A DNA stretch of 64,000 nucleotides from positions 372,001-436,000 of the forward strand of contig NZ_JACHCE010000005.1 in NCBI RefSeq assembly GCF_014200605.1. The letters are read 5' to 3'. Under the pieces are notes generated by a model. It saw only the letters and a program-made list of their open reading frames with translations. It was not told where the DNA came from and did not search any database. The first letter of the stretch is position 1. The number at the start of each line of letters is the position of its first letter. Source of the stretch: Pedobacter cryoconitis (GTDB lineage: Bacteria > Bacteroidota > Bacteroidia > Sphingobacteriales > Sphingobacteriaceae). This document shows positions 25,417 to 33,867 of the stretch, one piece after another. The position numbers and the translations under genes are program-made.

Positions 25417-26550
25417 ATGATAACACCTTTTTCAGTTAATGTCCCGCAACAAGTTTTGGATGATCTAAAATTAAGGTTAGAGCTAACCCGCTGGCCAGAT
25501 GAGATAACGGGATCGGTTTGGAATTATGGCGCTGATCTTTCTTACATGAAAGAATTGATAAAGTACTGGCAGAATACGTTTGATTGGCGAAAAGTAGAAA
25601 CTGAAATCAATTCTTATCCCAATTTTATGGCTGATATTGATGGGCACCAGATTCACTTTATGCATATCAAAGGTAAAGGTAAGCGGTCAGTGCCATTGAT
25701 ACTTACCCATGGATGGCCAGGTTCATTTTTGGAAATGATGAAGGTTATACCCTTACTGACTGAGGATCCGGATTTTTCTTTTGACCTGGTTATTCCGTCT
25801 GTTCCGGGATTTGGCTTCTCTGGTAAAATAACGCATCCTGGTTGTAATGGTGAATTTGTTGCAGATATCTGGCATCAGTTAATGATGGAACTTGGTTATC
25901 AGCGTTATGGTGCGCAGGGTGGTGATATAGGTTCAGGAATCAGCACATGGTTATCTTTAAAATATCCATCCAGTATTATTGGTTTGCATATCAATTATAT
26001 CTCTGGTTCTTATAAGCCTTATATAGCAGATGGCGAACAGTTTTCTGATGAGGTGCTGGCTTTTCAGAAATCCATAGCGGAGTGGTCTGGCAGGGAAGGT
26101 GCATATTCTTATATACATGCTACGAAACCTTTGACAGTAGCATACGGTCTAAATGATTCTCCTGCCGGATTATGTGCATGGATCGTGGAAAAATTCAATG
26201 GTTGGAGTGATAATAACGGAAATATTGAAAATAGTTTTACCAAAGATGAATTGCTTGCCAATATCACCTTGTACTGGATCACACAAACTATACATTCCTC
26301 TATAAGGATTTATAATGAAAACAGTAAAAAACCATTGGTGTTTAAAAAGGATGAGTATATAGCAGTACCAGTTGGCTTTGCTAAATTTCCAAAGGAATTG
26401 CCTACTCCACCGCGTTCATATATTGAAAAAGGTTTTAATATTCGTCATTGGACAACGATGCCTGTTGGTGGTCACTTTGCTGCAGTGGAACAGCCTGAAT
26501 TACTTTCAAAAGATATTATAAATTTCTTTTCAAAATTGGTTGGTTCTTAA
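25417..26550 (+). CDS. Epoxide hydrolase with EHN domain
   Basis: A 377-residue alpha/beta hydrolase of the microsomal epoxide-hydrolase type. Residues about 1-105 form the EHN (N-terminal epoxide hydrolase) domain (PFSVNVPQQVLDDLKLRLEL, RWPDEITGSVWNYGADLSYM). The core has the oxyanion motif LTHGWPGSFLEM, nucleophile Asp in YGAQGGDIGSGISTWL, and the catalytic His in MPVGGHFAAVEQPE. It hydrolyses an epoxide to a diol through an ester intermediate; the substrate is unknown. No signal peptide, so cytoplasmic. It starts 30 bases after the beta-helix gene and is likely co-transcribed. Confidence 0.9.
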   Translation: MITPFSVNVPQQVLDDLKLRLELTRWPDEITGSVWNYGADLSYMKELIKYWQNTFDWRKVETEINSYPNFMADIDGHQIHFMHIKGKGKRSVPLILTHGWPGSFLEMMKVIPLLTEDPDFSFDLVIPSVPGFGFSGKITHPGCNGEFVADIWHQLMMELGYQRYGAQGGDIGSGISTWLSLKYPSSIIGLHINYISGSYKPYIADGEQFSDEVLAFQKSIAEWSGREGAYSYIHATKPLTVAYGLNDSPAGLCAWIVEKFNGWSDNNGNIENSFTKDELLANITLYWITQTIHSSIRIYNENSKKPLVFKKDEYIAVPVGFAKFPKELPTPPRSYIEKGFNIRHWTTMPVGGHFAAVEQPELLSKDIINFFSKLVGS

Positions 26551-26748
26551 TCAAAGAATTGCGGTCAGCATTATTCATTTTATAAGAATTACCGCACCGT
26601 TTACCAGAAATAATTAACTATGCTGTCAGGAAAGAGTGTTATAATCAAGGGAATTTTAAGCTACTTTTTGGCTACATATTAACGGAATCAGGCTACTTTC
26701 CTTTCATGAAGATCGTAGAAATTTGTTTTATAAATAAAATAGAAACAA

Positions 26749-27576
26749 ATGGAAGATCAAAAAGTATGGTACATAACCGGTGCCTCAAAGGGCTTAGGGC
26801 TGGCACTTGTTAAATTACTCCTCTCTAAGGGAAATAAGGTTGTTGCAACCACCAGGAATTTGAGTGTGTTTGATGAACTGTTGTTAGCATATCCTAATCA
26901 TTTATTGCCTTTAGCGGTTGATATCACTTCGGATGAAAATGTTAAAGAAAGTATTCAGCAAACAATAACTCACTTTGGCGGGCTGGATGTAGTAGTGAAT
27001 AATGCTGGTTATTCTATAGTAGGAAGCATGGAAGAGTTAACAGATCAGGAGTTTCGGGAAACAATAGATGTTAACCTGTTCGGCACTGTAAACGTGATCA
27101 GGGCTACTGTGCCATATTTCAGAAATCAGGGTTCTGGACATATAATAAATATTTCTTCTAATGCCGGTTATATAGGTTTTGCTAATGCTTCGAGCTACAA
27201 CGCCGCCAAATTTGCTGTGATAGGTATTTCTGAAGCGCTGGCTGAGGAAACAAAGCAGTTTGGTATTAAGGTGACAGTAATCGCGCCAGGGCAATTCAGA
27301 ACCAGCTTTATGGATTCACTGGTTTTTGCTGAAAATAAACTTCCGGTTTACAAGTTGGCGGAGGCAGAGAAAATGTGGCGTGAGTGCAGTGGAATGCAAA
27401 GGGGAGATCCCGCAAAGCTGGTGCAGATCATAGTTGACCTGGTAAATCTTCCTGAACCACCGCTGCATCTTTTATTGGGCCCGGATACTTATCAACTGGT
27501 TACTGAACATCGTGAAAAGGAAAAGCTGGAAATAGCTGTATGGAAAAATGTTACCTTGTCAACTGATTTTGATTAA
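26749..27576 (+). CDS. Short-chain dehydrogenase/reductase
   Basis: A 275-residue classical SDR. The cofactor loop is WYITGASKGLGLALVKLLLS, the NNAGYS motif lies near residue 84, and the active site is the Ser of ISSNAGYIGF with SYNAAK (Tyr-x-x-x-Lys). IAPGQFRTSF follows as usual. An Arg/Thr-type pattern after the first strand (ATTRNLSVFDEL) suggests NADP(H) preference. Length fits the YqjQ/retinol-dehydrogenase-like group. The downstream AraC gene begins 57 bases later on the same strand, a common regulator-enzyme pairing, and probably controls it. Substrate unknown. Confidence 0.92.
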   Translation: MEDQKVWYITGASKGLGLALVKLLLSKGNKVVATTRNLSVFDELLLAYPNHLLPLAVDITSDENVKESIQQTITHFGGLDVVVNNAGYSIVGSMEELTDQEFRETIDVNLFGTVNVIRATVPYFRNQGSGHIINISSNAGYIGFANASSYNAAKFAVIGISEALAEETKQFGIKVTVIAPGQFRTSFMDSLVFAENKLPVYKLAEAEKMWRECSGMQRGDPAKLVQIIVDLVNLPEPPLHLLLGPDTYQLVTEHREKEKLEIAVWKNVTLSTDFD

Positions 27577-27633
27577 ACCACCTTATTGGAAAAGTCCTTT
27601 TTAGCTAAAGGCTTTCCTTTATTATTTTGTATT

Positions 27634-28554
27634 ATGAGCAAACAGGCTTTTACTCCATATCAGATTCAATCGATCTCGGAACTACATCGTATACTGGAAC
27701 TGCCAAAACCGAAGCATCCGCTGGTAAGTGTGATCGATTTTGAAAGGATTAAGTGTTACTCTGAGGAAAAATTGAGAAGCGTGTCCTATAATTTTTATTG
27801 CATTGCCGTTAAGAAGAATTTTGAAGGCAAAATGAAATACGGGCAGAATTATTATGATTTTGATGAAGGGCTGATGACTTTTTTTTCCCCTGGCCAGGTG
27901 GTGACCACAGAAATCAACTATGACAAAAAGCTATCTGGCTGGTGGCTGGTTGTTCATCCTGATTTTATTCAGCATACCTCTCTGGCAAAGAAGATAGCCG
28001 GTTACGGTTTTTTCTCCTATGCAGTGCATGAGGCTTTGCATTTGTCGGAAGATGAAGAGTCTATGCTGGAAGATATTATTAATAAGGTTGCGCTGGAATC
28101 CGTTTCCGCTACCGATCAATTTAGCCAGGATGTAATCATTTCTTATCTGGAACTTTTTTTAAATTACTGCAACCGTTTTTACAACCGGCAGTTCATTACC
28201 CGCAAACAGGCCAGTAATGATATGCTGAGCAAGCTGGAAGAATTGCTGGCTGCCTATTTCTCAAGTATGGAAACTACGCAAAATGGATTACCTACAGTAC
28301 AATATCTGGCTGACCAGCTGAATGTGTCACCCAAATATTTAAGCGATATGTTAAAAGCGGTTACGGGGCAAAGCACACAGCAACATATCCATGATAAACT
28401 CATTGAAAAGGCCAAAGAGATTCTAAGCACCACATCGCAATCTGTAAGCGAGATTGCATACCAGTTAGGATTTGAACATCCGCAATCATTCAACAAGCTT
28501 TTTAAAAGTAAGACTAATACTTCTCCGCTTGAATTTCGGCATTCCTTTAATTAA
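27634..28554 (+). CDS. AraC-family transcriptional regulator
   Basis: A 306-residue regulator starting at the ATG at 27634; an upstream TTG in frame adds only non-family sequence. The N-terminal ligand domain is of the cupin type (KYGQNYYDFDEGLMTFFSPG). The two C-terminal HTHs are VQYLADQLNVSPKYLSDMLK and QSVSEIAYQLGFEHPQSFNK, then LFKSKTNTSPLEFR. It most likely regulates the SDR gene just upstream. Effector unknown. Confidence 0.9.
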   Translation: MSKQAFTPYQIQSISELHRILELPKPKHPLVSVIDFERIKCYSEEKLRSVSYNFYCIAVKKNFEGKMKYGQNYYDFDEGLMTFFSPGQVVTTEINYDKKLSGWWLVVHPDFIQHTSLAKKIAGYGFFSYAVHEALHLSEDEESMLEDIINKVALESVSATDQFSQDVIISYLELFLNYCNRFYNRQFITRKQASNDMLSKLEELLAAYFSSMETTQNGLPTVQYLADQLNVSPKYLSDMLKAVTGQSTQQHIHDKLIEKAKEILSTTSQSVSEIAYQLGFEHPQSFNKLFKSKTNTSPLEFRHSFN

Positions 28555-28621
28555 GATGTCCCAATTGTCTGGATGGGTTAGGAAATGACCCTTTTTACCA
28601 GCTGATATGATTAAGGATTGT

Positions 28622-28629
28622 TAGCTTTG
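28622..28629 (+). promoter_or_regulatory. -7 promoter element of the 232-aa gene
   Basis: TAGCTTTG fits TAnnTTTG and lies 26 bases before the ATG at 28656. No clear -33 element was found. Confidence 0.3.
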
Positions 28630-28655
28630 TTGTGAAATGATTTTATATTGCTACT

Positions 28656-29354
28656 ATGATAGATTTATCTTACGCTGAACATCAAATTCATTGTGTCCCG
28701 AATTTTCAGGATCTTGTTTCTACGCCATTTAATGGAGAAATGAATGCGATTTGCTGGACTCGTAAGCTAATAGGTGATTTTTCTGAAATCGTTAAAAAGG
28801 TAGCGCTAAATGGAAATATAACTGAAGTTGAACAAGAAGAACTTCGTGAACTTCAGTTAAGCGAACAAGGACAATTTGCCCGTGAAATTCTCTTAAATGA
28901 CTTGAAGGTATTGAAAGCTCATGGCGCATCACCAGTTCTTAATGTGATCAGTTACTATGACCGGGATGATAGCTATCCGCTTTTTCCAACTGATGTTTAT
29001 TCTTTTCATGTAGATCGCTCTCCTATACCAACCGATACCTTTTTATGTACTTACTATGGTGATTCAAGTGAAATATTGCCAAATTCACAAGGCACACAGA
29101 AAATACTTATTCCAGAAATACGCGTTGAACTCGAAAAACTATATGATGGAGCAGATGAAGATTTCGAGTCCTTCTTAAGTGAAAATTTCTTTGATCTTCA
29201 CTATCAGGCTAAACCTGATGCACGTCCAATAAGCTTAGGCCTTGGTCACCTTTGGAGATTGGCAGTTGATCATCCTGGAAGTCAGGTTCCCCCTTGTCTT
29301 CACCGTGCACCAAAGGAAGAATCCGGACAGAATAGGCTGTTGCTGATCTGTTAA
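28656..29354 (+). CDS. Uncharacterised protein, possibly DUF1826-like
   Basis: A 232-residue soluble protein without signal peptide or TM. The C-terminal half contains FPTDVYSFHVDRSPIPTDTF, LCTYYGDSSEILPN and a terminal HRAPKEESGQNRLLL. As I recall, this resembles the DUF1826 pattern of a conserved HVD, LCTY-GP-TEWL and HRSP...RLLL. These conserved His, Asp and Arg residues look like a cupin/oxygenase-like metal site, but this is inference. Proteobacterial DUF1826 genes sit near zinc-responsive COG0523 genes; no such neighbour is present here. A single gene, with its own promoter motif. Confidence 0.5.
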   Translation: MIDLSYAEHQIHCVPNFQDLVSTPFNGEMNAICWTRKLIGDFSEIVKKVALNGNITEVEQEELRELQLSEQGQFAREILLNDLKVLKAHGASPVLNVISYYDRDDSYPLFPTDVYSFHVDRSPIPTDTFLCTYYGDSSEILPNSQGTQKILIPEIRVELEKLYDGADEDFESFLSENFFDLHYQAKPDARPISLGLGHLWRLAVDHPGSQVPPCLHRAPKEESGQNRLLLIC

Positions 29355-29446
29355 TCACTGCCTTTTAAAAATCGCAGCCACTTTACACGCATACTTGACA
29401 TATAGCCATGGAACCGAAGGTCTATAGCAGGACAAAATAATTTACG

Positions 29447-29476
29447 TATTAAATATACAGACTTGTATATTTAATA
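29447..29476. promoter_or_regulatory. TetR-type operator palindrome
   Basis: Perfect 13-bp inverted arms (TATTAAATATACA and its complement) are separated by 4 bases (GACT), ending 14 bases before the ATG of the TetR gene at 29491. Size, symmetry and position are those of an autoregulatory TetR operator. Confidence 0.65.
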
Positions 29477-29490
29477 GGTTATTTTACTAT

Positions 29491-30057
29491 ATGATCAGGA
29501 AAAGAGGACAAGTAGTAGCTGATAAAATTCTGGATACAGCAGAAAGACTGTTTTTTAAACAGGGTTATAATGTGACAGGAATTAACCAGGTGGTAGAAGA
29601 AGCTGACATTGCCAAAGCATCGTTATATAAACATTTCGAATCAAAAACTGACTTGTTACTAGCTTACCTGCAGCGTACACATGAACGCTGGTTTGATAGA
29701 CTTGGAGACGATGTCAATAAAATAGCCGACCCCAAAGAAAAATTATTAACGCTATTTGACTATCACCGTGAACGTCAGCTAAAGAATGGATACAACGGCT
29801 GTCGCTTTATAAAAGCAAATGACGAAGCCGGGATGAGTGATGAACGGGTATTAGCGGAGATCCAGAAGGCAAAGCAGCACCTTAAGGATTTTATAGCTGA
29901 GTTGGTGGTTAATTCAGGACATCAAAAGCTTTTAACGGATAAAGAATTGACCGGTCTGATATTCATGATGCTGGAAGGAGGCATTGTCGCAGCCTCTATA
30001 TTTAAACAGGCAGATGATTTGCAGTCGGCCAGGGCAATAATTCAAAAACTACTTTAA
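29491..30057 (+). CDS. TetR/AcrR-family regulator
   Basis: A 188-residue regulator. The N-terminal HTH is ADKILDTAERLFFKQGYNVT with INQVVEEADIAKASLYKHFE and SKTDLLLAYL, the canonical TetR pattern. The C-terminal part carries GCRFIKANDEAG, as in the TetR subgroup that often controls oxidoreductase or hydrolase genes. A 30-bp palindrome directly in front suggests autorepression. The Tat-signal hydrolase gene follows after 56 bases and is the likely target. Confidence 0.93.
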   Translation: MIRKRGQVVADKILDTAERLFFKQGYNVTGINQVVEEADIAKASLYKHFESKTDLLLAYLQRTHERWFDRLGDDVNKIADPKEKLLTLFDYHRERQLKNGYNGCRFIKANDEAGMSDERVLAEIQKAKQHLKDFIAELVVNSGHQKLLTDKELTGLIFMMLEGGIVAASIFKQADDLQSARAIIQKLL

Positions 30058-30113
30058 ATGAAAAGAAATTAAAAATTAAATAGCCAGATAAAAAACAATT
30101 AAACCACATAATC

Positions 30114-31253
30114 ATGAGTTTACGAAGGGATTTTATTAAAGCAGGGGCTGCCTTTGCGGCGGGCATTTTCATAAGTATCTTAAGTCTTCGGGCAGACGCT
30201 GTTCCCAGCAAAGATCAAAGGCTAAGTTTAAAGCAAAAAGAGCCAGTATTAACTTCGCATACATTTACCTCAAAGCGCACTACGACGCATTATTGGGAAG
30301 CCGGGCCAGCTAATGGTCCATTGATGATCTTTGTTCACGGGTGGCCGGAGATTGGATTAGTGTGGCGTGCACAAATGGAAGCCTTTGCCGCCGAAGGATG
30401 GCGATGTATTGCACCTGACCTGCGCGGTTTCGGTGATTCATCGGTACCCAGGGTAAAAGGAGCTTATGCTATTAAGGAAATCGTTAATGACATGGTAGAA
30501 CTTAATGCCCACCTGGGTGGTAAAGCAGCAATTTGGGTCGGACACGATTGGGGAAGTGTGGTAGCCGGATCTCTTGCTGCACATTACCCTAAGATCAGCC
30601 GGGGGATAGTACTGTTGTCTGTACCTTATTTGCCGGATGGCTGGGCATTGCCAAATTTGATACCGCTGGTTGACCGAACCCTTTACCCCGCCAATAAATA
30701 TCCGGACGGACAATGGGACTACTGGCGTTTCTACCTGACCCATTTTGACCAGGCAGTGAGCGACATGGATGCTGATGTGCCGGCAACACTTGCATCTATC
30801 TTTACGAAGGGCGTTGCTGCCTCAGCCGGAAAATTGTCTCCTTCAGCGTTAGTGACTGCCCATGGCGGACGTTATGGTACTGCGCACCGGGCACCCGCAA
30901 CGAAGCCAGACTATACTTTATGGCCTAAACCTGATTTCGATGCCCTGGTTGCTGCATTCAAAAAAACAGGTTTCCGTCCATGTAATTCCTATTATCTGAA
31001 TGATGATGCCAACATTGCTTACGCTAAAACTGCGCTAAACAAGGGTAAGCTGAGCCTGCCTGTTCTATTTGTCAATGATGAATATGAACCGTTTTCGAAT
31101 ATTAATCTCAGTAAAATAGGAAATCCTATGCGGGCAGCCTGTTCAAATCTTACCGTGATCGATCAGCCTTCGGGACATTGGGTAGCTTTGGAGCGTAAAC
31201 ACGAAATTATAGAGACTATACGCTCATGGGTTAAATTGAATGAGCTGAAGTAA
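30114..31253 (+). CDS. Tat-exported alpha/beta hydrolase, epoxide-hydrolase/dehalogenase type
   Basis: A 379-residue protein. The N-terminus has a twin-arginine signal (SLRRDFIKAGAAFAAGIFIS), so a folded form would be exported. The core shows the oxyanion motif FVHGWPEIGLVWR, DLRGFGDSS, the nucleophile elbow VGHDWGSVVAG with Asp as nucleophile, and the His in PSGHWVALERK. An Asp nucleophile marks epoxide hydrolases, haloalkane and haloacetate dehalogenases. Which one cannot be settled. It is co-directional with the TetR gene and its palindrome, indicating induction by a compound. Confidence 0.87.
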   Translation: MSLRRDFIKAGAAFAAGIFISILSLRADAVPSKDQRLSLKQKEPVLTSHTFTSKRTTTHYWEAGPANGPLMIFVHGWPEIGLVWRAQMEAFAAEGWRCIAPDLRGFGDSSVPRVKGAYAIKEIVNDMVELNAHLGGKAAIWVGHDWGSVVAGSLAAHYPKISRGIVLLSVPYLPDGWALPNLIPLVDRTLYPANKYPDGQWDYWRFYLTHFDQAVSDMDADVPATLASIFTKGVAASAGKLSPSALVTAHGGRYGTAHRAPATKPDYTLWPKPDFDALVAAFKKTGFRPCNSYYLNDDANIAYAKTALNKGKLSLPVLFVNDEYEPFSNINLSKIGNPMRAACSNLTVIDQPSGHWVALERKHEIIETIRSWVKLNELK

Positions 31254-31262
31254 CAATTAAAA

Positions 31263-31301
31263 ATGGAACATTAAATAGGGCACGTTTTCCTTGATTTTAA
31301 T
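31263..31301 (+). repeat. Direct repeat copy A
   Basis: 39 bases that match 33437-33475 at 31 positions; all 8 differences are transitions. It starts 10 bases past the stop of the Tat-signal hydrolase gene. The two copies bracket 2.2 kb holding two unknown secreted-protein genes. Confidence 0.7.
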
Positions 31302-31370
31302 ATCAGGTAATAAAAAAAATAATCTTCAGAATGATAAATTCAATTTATTGTATCTTTCTGAAAAAAATAT

Positions 31371-32507
31371 ATGAAGAAAATCAAACTACTAATTCTAACC
31401 CTTTTTATTGCCAATTTCAGTTACGCACAAACCACATTAATGGATAGTTTAATTCAAAAAAACTACTCCACCTTTAAAAAAAACAATAACAACGCTTTCG
31501 AAGGCAAAGGATGGATTACCCTACTGGATGAAATCAGCAAAAACAATTCTGTGTTATTGGGTGAGTCACATTTCAGCAATGAAGTACCTTACTTCACAAA
31601 TGCGATTATCAATAATATTAAGTTCGACAACTATATTCTGGAAATTGATCCATATACAATCAATACAATATCAGCAAAAATTAAATCCTTATCTCCTGCT
31701 GAACTGGACAAATTCCGTAATGAATCAGGTTCAGCTTTATCTTTTTTACAAGGTGAAGCTGAGTTTGATTTATTCAAAAACATAGTTCAGCAGAATATCA
31801 AACCATATGGAACTGAGCAAATTAGTTTATTTTCAGACCGGTTACTGCTTTCTGAATTAAGTAACCAATCCAAAAATGCTAAAGCAAAAGAAATTTATAA
31901 GCAGATGATTGCTAATTCCGCTGCTTATGACACAAAAAATAATACCACATTCTATTTGTTCTCTGACGATTGTCTGGCAAAAATGAACGCATTGAGTGCG
32001 CTGAATTTATCAGCCAACGAAAAAGAGCAGCTTGAAGCGCTAAAATTAAGCAGGGAACTATATTTAAATCGAATTCATCGTTTAAGAGTTCAATACATAA
32101 AACATCTTGTTTTTGAAAAATTCCCCGAATGGAAAGACAAAAAGAATCTTTTCAAATTTGGTGCTAATCACATGCCTAAAGGAGAGAGTCTAATGGAAGT
32201 ATTCGATATTGGCAACCTGGTTTCCAATATTGAAGAGGCAAATTACCGGAAGTCATTACACATTATGGTCTTTGGAAAGGAAGAAGGTGAAACACTGGCT
32301 GATTTAGATGAATATAAATCTTTCTTAACCGTGGTAAAAGATGACAATTGGTATGCCTATGACTTAAGACCCCTTAAACAGGCAATCTCTAAAAAGAAGC
32401 TTAAAGTAGAGAATTTGGAGATGGAAAGAATTATAAAAGGTTACGACTATTTAGTTTTCATTCCAAAGATTACTAAAACTTCAAAAAGAGGCAAAATAGA
32501 CCATTAA
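31371..32507 (+). CDS. Secreted EreA/ChaN-like protein
   Basis: A 378-residue protein with a signal peptide (KLLILTLFIANFSYAQ). The motif VLLGESHFSNEVPYF near residue 63, ILEIDPYT near 94 and LFKFGANHMPKGES near 267 follow the layout of the erythromycin-esterase-like / ChaN / TIKI fold: Gly-Glu-x-His at the end of a strand, Glu on the next strand, and a late His. Such proteins include macrolide esterases and haem-binding lipoproteins. The similarity is by motif only and no substrate is proposed. The gene is markedly A-rich and Asn/Lys-rich (KKNNNNAF) relative to its neighbours, which together with the flanking repeats hints at a separate origin. Confidence 0.6.
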   Translation: MKKIKLLILTLFIANFSYAQTTLMDSLIQKNYSTFKKNNNNAFEGKGWITLLDEISKNNSVLLGESHFSNEVPYFTNAIINNIKFDNYILEIDPYTINTISAKIKSLSPAELDKFRNESGSALSFLQGEAEFDLFKNIVQQNIKPYGTEQISLFSDRLLLSELSNQSKNAKAKEIYKQMIANSAAYDTKNNTTFYLFSDDCLAKMNALSALNLSANEKEQLEALKLSRELYLNRIHRLRVQYIKHLVFEKFPEWKDKKNLFKFGANHMPKGESLMEVFDIGNLVSNIEEANYRKSLHIMVFGKEEGETLADLDEYKSFLTVVKDDNWYAYDLRPLKQAISKKKLKVENLEMERIIKGYDYLVFIPKITKTSKRGKIDH

Positions 32508-32570
32508 ATTTTTATCTGTTCATAAATTACAAAAGGAATGTTTGAGGGTTTGAATAAAAAATTTTTGTAG

Positions 32571-33311
32571 CTAATTGTTTTTATTCTCTGCGTCTTTATT
32601 ATATTTCCTTATTGCACTATAAAAACGGTTTTTTTTAACAATCTCCAAAGCATCTTTGTCCCGTCCAACTATAGCTTCGAGATTTTCTTCGTTTAACTTT
32701 ACGATAGGGCCATCATTTAATTGTATGGCTACAATTGTTGCCGGGTTGAAATTAGGTTCTGAATCGCTCAGGAAGGAATAGGCACTTATTGGCCCTGTTA
32801 TCATTTTAAACATCCAGCAACTATCTGTTGGTACGCCATTAATGTGCACCGCCCGTGTAAAAGCTTTTCTTATTTCAGGACGGGAAATACTAATGGTTTG
32901 GTCGGGATAAATTTTTTGTTGACGACGGCTATCTGATTTTGGAAATTTTTTATCAATTGCCAACAAGTAAGTTTTATGTAAAACAGTATCGTTATAAATT
33001 TTTGAATGAACCGTTATTTTTGAACTGTCTTTCTTTAAAGTAACTTCAAACGGATATTGACCATTATAAACAGGAATACCATTGTTCATGCCTGTCAATG
33101 ACATAGTTGTGAGTTGCTGGTTAATGGTGTTTTGCGTGTTGAACTGCTGAAAATTAATCTGTTGCTGGATGGCTACCTGCTGATTAAACATATCGGCTGC
33201 TTCAATGGATTGAGCAGATGAAGTGTTCCTGGCAGCAAGAAGAAATAATGCCAAAAACAAAAAACGAGTATTTTTTAAATGACATAACATGGTGATGATA
33301 TTAATTATCAT
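32571..33311 (-). CDS. Unknown secreted protein
   Basis: A 246-residue protein of no recognised family. A signal peptide is clear (RFLFLALFLLAARNTSSAQ); the start may be the ATG at 33311 or the one at 33290, which gives a more typical leader. The mature N-terminus is Gln-rich (FNQQVAIQQQINFQQFNTQN). The remainder is a mixed beta domain. No lipobox, TM or enzymatic motif is visible. It is convergent with the EreA/ChaN-like gene and 63 bases apart, inside the repeat-bracketed segment. Confidence 0.65.
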   Translation of the reverse strand: MIINIITMLCHLKNTRFLFLALFLLAARNTSSAQSIEAADMFNQQVAIQQQINFQQFNTQNTINQQLTTMSLTGMNNGIPVYNGQYPFEVTLKKDSSKITVHSKIYNDTVLHKTYLLAIDKKFPKSDSRRQQKIYPDQTISISRPEIRKAFTRAVHINGVPTDSCWMFKMITGPISAYSFLSDSEPNFNPATIVAIQLNDGPIVKLNEENLEAIVGRDKDALEIVKKNRFYSAIRKYNKDAENKNN

Positions 33312-33339
33312 AAAGTTAGAGAAAACTAATCCTTTTTAG

Positions 33340-33347
33340 CAAATGTA
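33340..33347 (-). promoter_or_regulatory. -7 promoter element of the 246-aa gene
   Basis: The minus strand reads TACATTTG, fitting TAnnTTTG, 29 bases before the ATG at 33311. No matching -33 was seen. Confidence 0.3.
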
Positions 33348-33436
33348 ATTAGCTACCTATCAGATTGTAGTGCTTTTTTTACAATATCATTGTGCTGGAT
33401 GCCATAGTGGCTACTGAGGAATACTCACAAATAAAA

Positions 33437-33475
33437 TGGGGCACCGAATAGGGCACGTTTTTCTTGATTTCGATT
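33437..33475 (+). repeat. Direct repeat copy B
   Basis: Partner of the copy at 31263-31301. It is followed after 26 bases by the tRNA-Pro terminator palindrome. A frame running from 33371 through the repeat to a TGA at 33476 is open for 35 codons and could be a leftover gene end. Confidence 0.7.
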
Positions 33476-33501
33476 GAGATAGATAGGGTTGAAATAAAAC
33501 A

Positions 33502-33535
33502 AAAAAACCTTAAATCATATGATTTAAGGTTTTTT
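33502..33535. terminator. 34-bp perfect palindrome, terminator of tRNA-Pro
   Basis: The bases form a perfect palindrome centred on CATATG with A7/T6 tails, so RNA from either strand folds into a stem ending in a T-run. It lies 22 bases beyond the tRNA 3' end on the minus strand. Confidence 0.75.
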
Positions 33536-33557
33536 GACTCGATTAGTATCGATTTTG

Positions 33558-33631
33558 TCGGGGTGGCAGGATTCGAACCTACGACCTCCTGCTCCCAAAG
33601 CAGGCGCGATACCGGGCTACGCTACACCCCG
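33558..33631 (-). tRNA. tRNA-Pro (anticodon TGG)
   Basis: 74 nt on the minus strand. The acceptor arm CGGGGTG pairs fully with CACCCCG, discriminator A; the anticodon arm CCTGC-TTTGGGA-GCAGG gives anticodon TGG (proline); the T loop contains GGTTCGAATCC. The 3' CCA is not encoded (CAA follows). The gene stands alone between unknown protein genes. Confidence 0.97.
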
Positions 33632-33867
33632 AAAAAATGGTATCACCTTTATTATTCCTCTTGCGAAGGATCTGCTGATAATTACTTATTTGCAGAAACC
33701 AATTTCGATTAATCATAAATGATTTTTCTGATTTGGTGTGCAACAAAGGTAAGTAAAGAATTGACATTTTTACTGCTCACAACTATTTAAAACGTAAAAA
33801 ACTCTTAATGTGTTGCTTTTCAAGGAGAAAAAATTTCAAGTAAGATGCCGTTATAGCCTAAACCAGG

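Noticed and set aside
26570..26616. TGCGGT...ACCGCA pairing after the epoxide hydrolase gene as a terminator.
   Set aside because: Only six base pairs with a long loop and no T-run.
18250..33475. The run of regulator/enzyme genes as one biosynthetic gene cluster.
   Set aside because: The genes form several separate units on both strands with their own regulators and terminators, and no core synthase (PKS, NRPS, terpene or RiPP) is present.
33464..33722. Two short plus-strand frames across the tRNA-Pro, one containing VAGFEPTTSCSQSRRDTG.
   Set aside because: They are translations of the antisense of tRNA-Pro; this peptide is a well-known spurious gene product in annotations.
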